17,035 nt of DNA from Fusobacterium sp. (GTDB taxonomy: Bacteria; Fusobacteriota; Fusobacteriia; Fusobacteriales; Fusobacteriaceae): contig JAHHTB010000023.1 of NCBI GenBank assembly GCA_020024855.1, positions 1 through 17,035 of the forward strand, in the 5' to 3' direction. Below, piece after piece: positions 13,948-17,035 of this stretch. Under the pieces are notes generated by a model. That model made no database searches. It saw nothing but the letters and a program-made list of their open reading frames with translations, and was not told the DNA's origin. A program made the translations under genes and the position numbers. Each line of letters opens with the position of its first letter. Positions within the stretch are counted from its first letter, which is position 1.

Positions 13948-16900
13948 ATGAAATTTATAGATTACTCAATAAAAAATACAATAGTAATAAGATTCTTAAC
14001 AATTCTTTTAATAATCGGAGGATTGTTTTCATATTTTAAATTAGGGAAATTAGAAGATCCAGAATTTAAAATAAAAGAAGCTCTTGTAGTGACAATGTAT
14101 CCAGGACAAGATGCTCATACAGTTGAATTACAAGTAACTAATAAAATAGAAGAAGCACTTCAAAAAATTCCTAATATAGAATTTTTACAAAGTGTTTCTA
14201 AGCCAGGTTATTCACAGGTAAAGATAAAACTTAAAGAATCTGTACCAAGTAAAGACCTAGATCAATATTGGGATAATTTGAGAAAAAAAGTGGCAGATGC
14301 TCAAATAAATCTTCCAATAGGAACAATTCCCTCAATAGTTTTTGATGACTATGGAGCTGTTTATGGAATATTTTTAGCTGTTACAAGTGATGGTTATAGT
14401 TATTCAGAACTTTCAAAATATACTGATTATATTTTAAAAGAATTAAATTCAATAAATGGTATTGCACAAACAGCAGAGTTTGGAAAACAAAATGAAGCTA
14501 TAGAAGTTATAATAGATAGAGAAAAAATAAACTCTTTAGGTTTGAGTACAAAATTTATAGCTACATCATTTTTAGCAGATAATTTTATAGCAGGGGGAGG
14601 AACTATTGACTATGGAACTCTTCGTGTAAATCTTAATTTGAATAATCAAATAACTGATATTGAAAAATTAAGAAATATGATAATTTTTTCTCAAAAACTT
14701 CCAGATGGAACAAATGAAATTGTAAGACTTGGAGATATAGCTGAATTAAAAAAAGGATATATTGAACCTGCAACACAAAAAATGTACTTCAATGGTAAGA
14801 TGGCAATGGGAATTTCTCTTTCTCCAGAAGCTGGAGCAAATGTTGTTGATGCAGGAAAAGTTATTGATAAAAAAATAGACGAACTAAAAGAAAAATTACC
14901 AATAGGAATAAATATTGAAAAAATTTATTATCAGCCAGAGTTAGTAACATCAGCAATAAATAATTTTGTAATCAATCTTATTCTTTCTGTTATAACAGTT
15001 GTTGGTGTTTTACTTGTAACAATGGGAATGAGAAGTGGTCTTATAATAGGAAGTGCTCTTGTTTATTCTATACTAGGAACATTAATTTTTATGCTTCCTA
15101 TGAAAATAGATTTACAAAGAGTTTCTTTAGCTTCTTTCATAATTGCAATGGGAATGTTGGTTGATAACTCTATAGTTATAGTTGATAATGTTCTTGTTAA
15201 TAGAAATAATGGAATGGAAATGGAAGAAGCTCTTTCAGAGGCTGCCCACAAACCTGCAATGGCTCTTTTTGGAGCAACAGCAATAGCAGCCTTAGCTTTT
15301 TTACCAGCATATTTAATGCCTACATATGTTGGAGAATATGTTGGCTCATCTTTTTGGGTGATAGGAATATCTTTGATGTTAAGCTGGGTTTTATGTCTTA
15401 CTCAAACTCCAGTTTATTGTAAATTGTATTTAGCTTCTGAACCTATAAAAGAACCAAGTGAAAGAGAAAAAAAATTCTATGAAAAATGTAGAAAAATTCT
15501 TTATTCTTTATTGAAAAGAAAAAAAATAACAGTAGGGGCTGTTTTAATAGCTTTAGCTTTTTCAGGAATATTATTTTTAAAAATTCCAAAAATATTTTTT
15601 CCTGATTCAGACAAAAAAGGTTTTACAATCAATATGTGGGTACCAGAAGGAAGTAATATAAAAGTAGTTGATGAAGCAGCAAAAAGATTAGAAGAATATT
15701 TAAGAAAAAATAAACATGTTTTAAATATAACAACTACAATAGGTTCTTCACCAGCGAGATATTATGTTTCTACAACACCAGAGATGCCAAATACATCTTT
15801 TGGTGAGTTAATAATAAATGTGGATAAAATAAAAAGTGTTGAAGAAGTTGGAAAAGAAGCACTTAAATTTGCTAATGCAAATCTTTCAGGAGTAATGGTA
15901 AGTGTAAAAAAATATCCAAATGGAGTAACAGTACAGTATCCATTAGAAGTAGCATTTTCTGGTCCAGACCCAAAAGTGTTAAGAGAGCTTTCAGATAAAG
16001 CAATAAAAATTATGAAAAAATACCCGAGTGTTTTAAATATTAAAACTGATTGGAGAAATAAAATTTTAACATGGGGAGGAATTTATTCACAAGCAGATAC
16101 CTCAAGAGCAGGGCTTACTTCTTTTGATATAGCTACATCTCTTATGAGAACAGGAGATGGTATTCCAATAGGAAGATTAAAAAATGATGATAGATTAGTA
16201 ACTGTATTATTAAAAGAAAATAGTGGTCAAAATAAAAATGATATAACAAATCTTAACCAAGCTCCAATTTGGGGAATGACTTTGGAATCACAACCTCTAT
16301 CAAGTGTGATAAAAGATGGAAATATAAAATTTGAAGAGGGACAAATTTGGAGAAGAGATAGAGTAAGAACGATGACAGTACAAGCAGATGTTCCAGTTGG
16401 TATGAGTGCTCTCGATGTTAGAGATGAATTTAAAAAAGAAATAGAAAGTATAGAGCTTCCAAAAGGATATACAATGGAATGGTATGGTGAATACAAAGAA
16501 CAAGTAAAAAATGTATTATCACTTTTAGAATCAGTTCCCGTTCCTGTTATGGCAATGTTTGTAATTTGTGTACTTCTATTTGCTAGTGTAAAAATTCCAG
16601 TACTAATTTTTGCTATGCTTCCACTATGTCTTATAGGTATTGTTCCTGGTTTATTTGTGACAGGAAAGAGTTTTGGATTTATGTCAGCAGTGGGAGTAAT
16701 TTCACTTTCAGGAATGATGATAAAAAATATGATAGTTTTAGTTGATGAAATAAAATATGAGATAAAAGTATTACAAAAAGATGAATTTACAGCTCTTATA
16801 GATTCAGCAGTAAGTAGAATAAGAGCAGTTAGCCTTGCTGCAGTAACAACAATTTTTGGGATGCTTCCTCTTATGAGAGACCCACTTTATGGAGATATGG

Positions 16901-17004
16901 CGGCAACAATAGTTTTTGGACTTTTTGTTTCTACAATTTTAACATTATTTATATTCCCAGTAGTATATTCTATAGCTTATAATATAGAAGAAAATAAAAA
17001 ATAG
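13948..17004 (+). CDS. RND-family efflux pump permease (AcrB/HAE1-like)
   Basis: A full-length 1018-residue inner-membrane pump. It has the duplicated RND plan: TM1 at about 10-30 (MKFIDYSIKNTIVIRFLTIL), a large periplasmic loop, TM2-6 at about 335-490, TM7 at about 525-545, a second periplasmic loop and TM8-12 at about 855-1010. The proton-relay site is VDNSIVIVDN in TM4, with D406 conserved but N407 where AcrB has a second aspartate (D408). K926 in TM10 (GMMIKNMIVLVDE) matches the AcrB relay lysine. The periplasmic domains carry the FFPDSDKKGF start of the second half. Substrates such as dyes, detergents or antibiotics cannot be inferred. The ribosome binding site GAGGTGG (13938-13944) overlaps the adaptor stop. 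The gene ends at a strong terminator. No TetR- or MarR-type repressor gene is next to this operon in the window. Confidence 0.93.
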   Translation: MKFIDYSIKNTIVIRFLTILLIIGGLFSYFKLGKLEDPEFKIKEALVVTMYPGQDAHTVELQVTNKIEEALQKIPNIEFLQSVSKPGYSQVKIKLKESVPSKDLDQYWDNLRKKVADAQINLPIGTIPSIVFDDYGAVYGIFLAVTSDGYSYSELSKYTDYILKELNSINGIAQTAEFGKQNEAIEVIIDREKINSLGLSTKFIATSFLADNFIAGGGTIDYGTLRVNLNLNNQITDIEKLRNMIIFSQKLPDGTNEIVRLGDIAELKKGYIEPATQKMYFNGKMAMGISLSPEAGANVVDAGKVIDKKIDELKEKLPIGINIEKIYYQPELVTSAINNFVINLILSVITVVGVLLVTMGMRSGLIIGSALVYSILGTLIFMLPMKIDLQRVSLASFIIAMGMLVDNSIVIVDNVLVNRNNGMEMEEALSEAAHKPAMALFGATAIAALAFLPAYLMPTYVGEYVGSSFWVIGISLMLSWVLCLTQTPVYCKLYLASEPIKEPSEREKKFYEKCRKILYSLLKRKKITVGAVLIALAFSGILFLKIPKIFFPDSDKKGFTINMWVPEGSNIKVVDEAAKRLEEYLRKNKHVLNITTTIGSSPARYYVSTTPEMPNTSFGELIINVDKIKSVEEVGKEALKFANANLSGVMVSVKKYPNGVTVQYPLEVAFSGPDPKVLRELSDKAIKIMKKYPSVLNIKTDWRNKILTWGGIYSQADTSRAGLTSFDIATSLMRTGDGIPIGRLKNDDRLVTVLLKENSGQNKNDITNLNQAPIWGMTLESQPLSSVIKDGNIKFEEGQIWRRDRVRTMTVQADVPVGMSALDVRDEFKKEIESIELPKGYTMEWYGEYKEQVKNVLSLLESVPVPVMAMFVICVLLFASVKIPVLIFAMLPLCLIGIVPGLFVTGKSFGFMSAVGVISLSGMMIKNMIVLVDEIKYEIKVLQKDEFTALIDSAVSRIRAVSLAAVTTIFGMLPLMRDPLYGDMAATIVFGLFVSTILTLFIFPVVYSIAYNIEENKK

Positions 17005-17006
17005 AT

Positions 17007-17034
17007 AAAATGGCAACCAACTGGTTGCCATTTT
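17007..17034 (+). terminator. Intrinsic terminator of the RND efflux operon
   Basis: A perfect 12-bp stem pairs 17007-17018 with 17023-17034 around a 4-nt loop, beginning 3 bp after the stop codon. It includes A/T flanks that provide the T-run; the window ends within it. Confidence 0.85.
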
Positions 17035-17035
17035 A

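Noticed and set aside
1..17035. CRISPR arrays, insertion sequences, tRNA or rRNA genes, phage or defence genes
   Set aside because: No regularly spaced repeats, transposase, integrase, terminal inverted repeats, tRNA cloverleaf or rRNA segment was seen on either strand.

Overview
The window looks like a piece of a Fusobacterium-type chromosome. The DNA is very AT-rich, with strong A/T-ending codon bias. The envelope proteins are those of a diderm (a TolC-family outer-membrane lipoprotein, a lipoprotein membrane-fusion protein and an RND pump), while ribosome binding sites and intrinsic terminators are of clear low-GC style. Genus assignment is inference from composition and gene style; no rRNA or tRNA gene is present.

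Region 1 (1-5470, plus strand). An AraC-type regulator, probably cut at its 5' end by the window edge, is followed by fucO (lactaldehyde reductase) and by a large secreted family-8 polysaccharide lyase closely resembling chondroitinase ABC. Each gene ends at its own intrinsic terminator and each of the last two has its own promoter candidate, so they are neighbours rather than one operon. Together they suggest host-glycan use.

Region 2 (5442-9068, minus strand). A MATE exporter and a secreted CAP-domain protein form a likely two-gene unit that ends at a terminator shared with the lyase. Upstream is a YjiH-family membrane protein preceded by a perfect consensus promoter and a leader of about 195 nt. 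The leader holds a multi-helix fold, a possible loop-loop pseudoknot, an antiterminator and an intrinsic terminator. I could not assign it to a known riboswitch class, and it is the most interesting item here.

Region 3 (9096-11206, minus strand). A tight three-gene unit encodes an RsuA-type 16S rRNA pseudouridine synthase, a small cytoplasmic SGNH hydrolase and an RlmA-type 23S rRNA guanine methyltransferase, driven from an extended -10 promoter.

Region 4 (11271-17035, plus strand). A complete tripartite efflux operon (TolC-family lipoprotein, HlyD-type adaptor, RND permease) is transcribed divergently from region 3 and closes with a strong terminator at the window end. The inner-membrane pump would take up substrate, the adaptor would bridge the periplasm and the TolC-family channel would cross the outer membrane.
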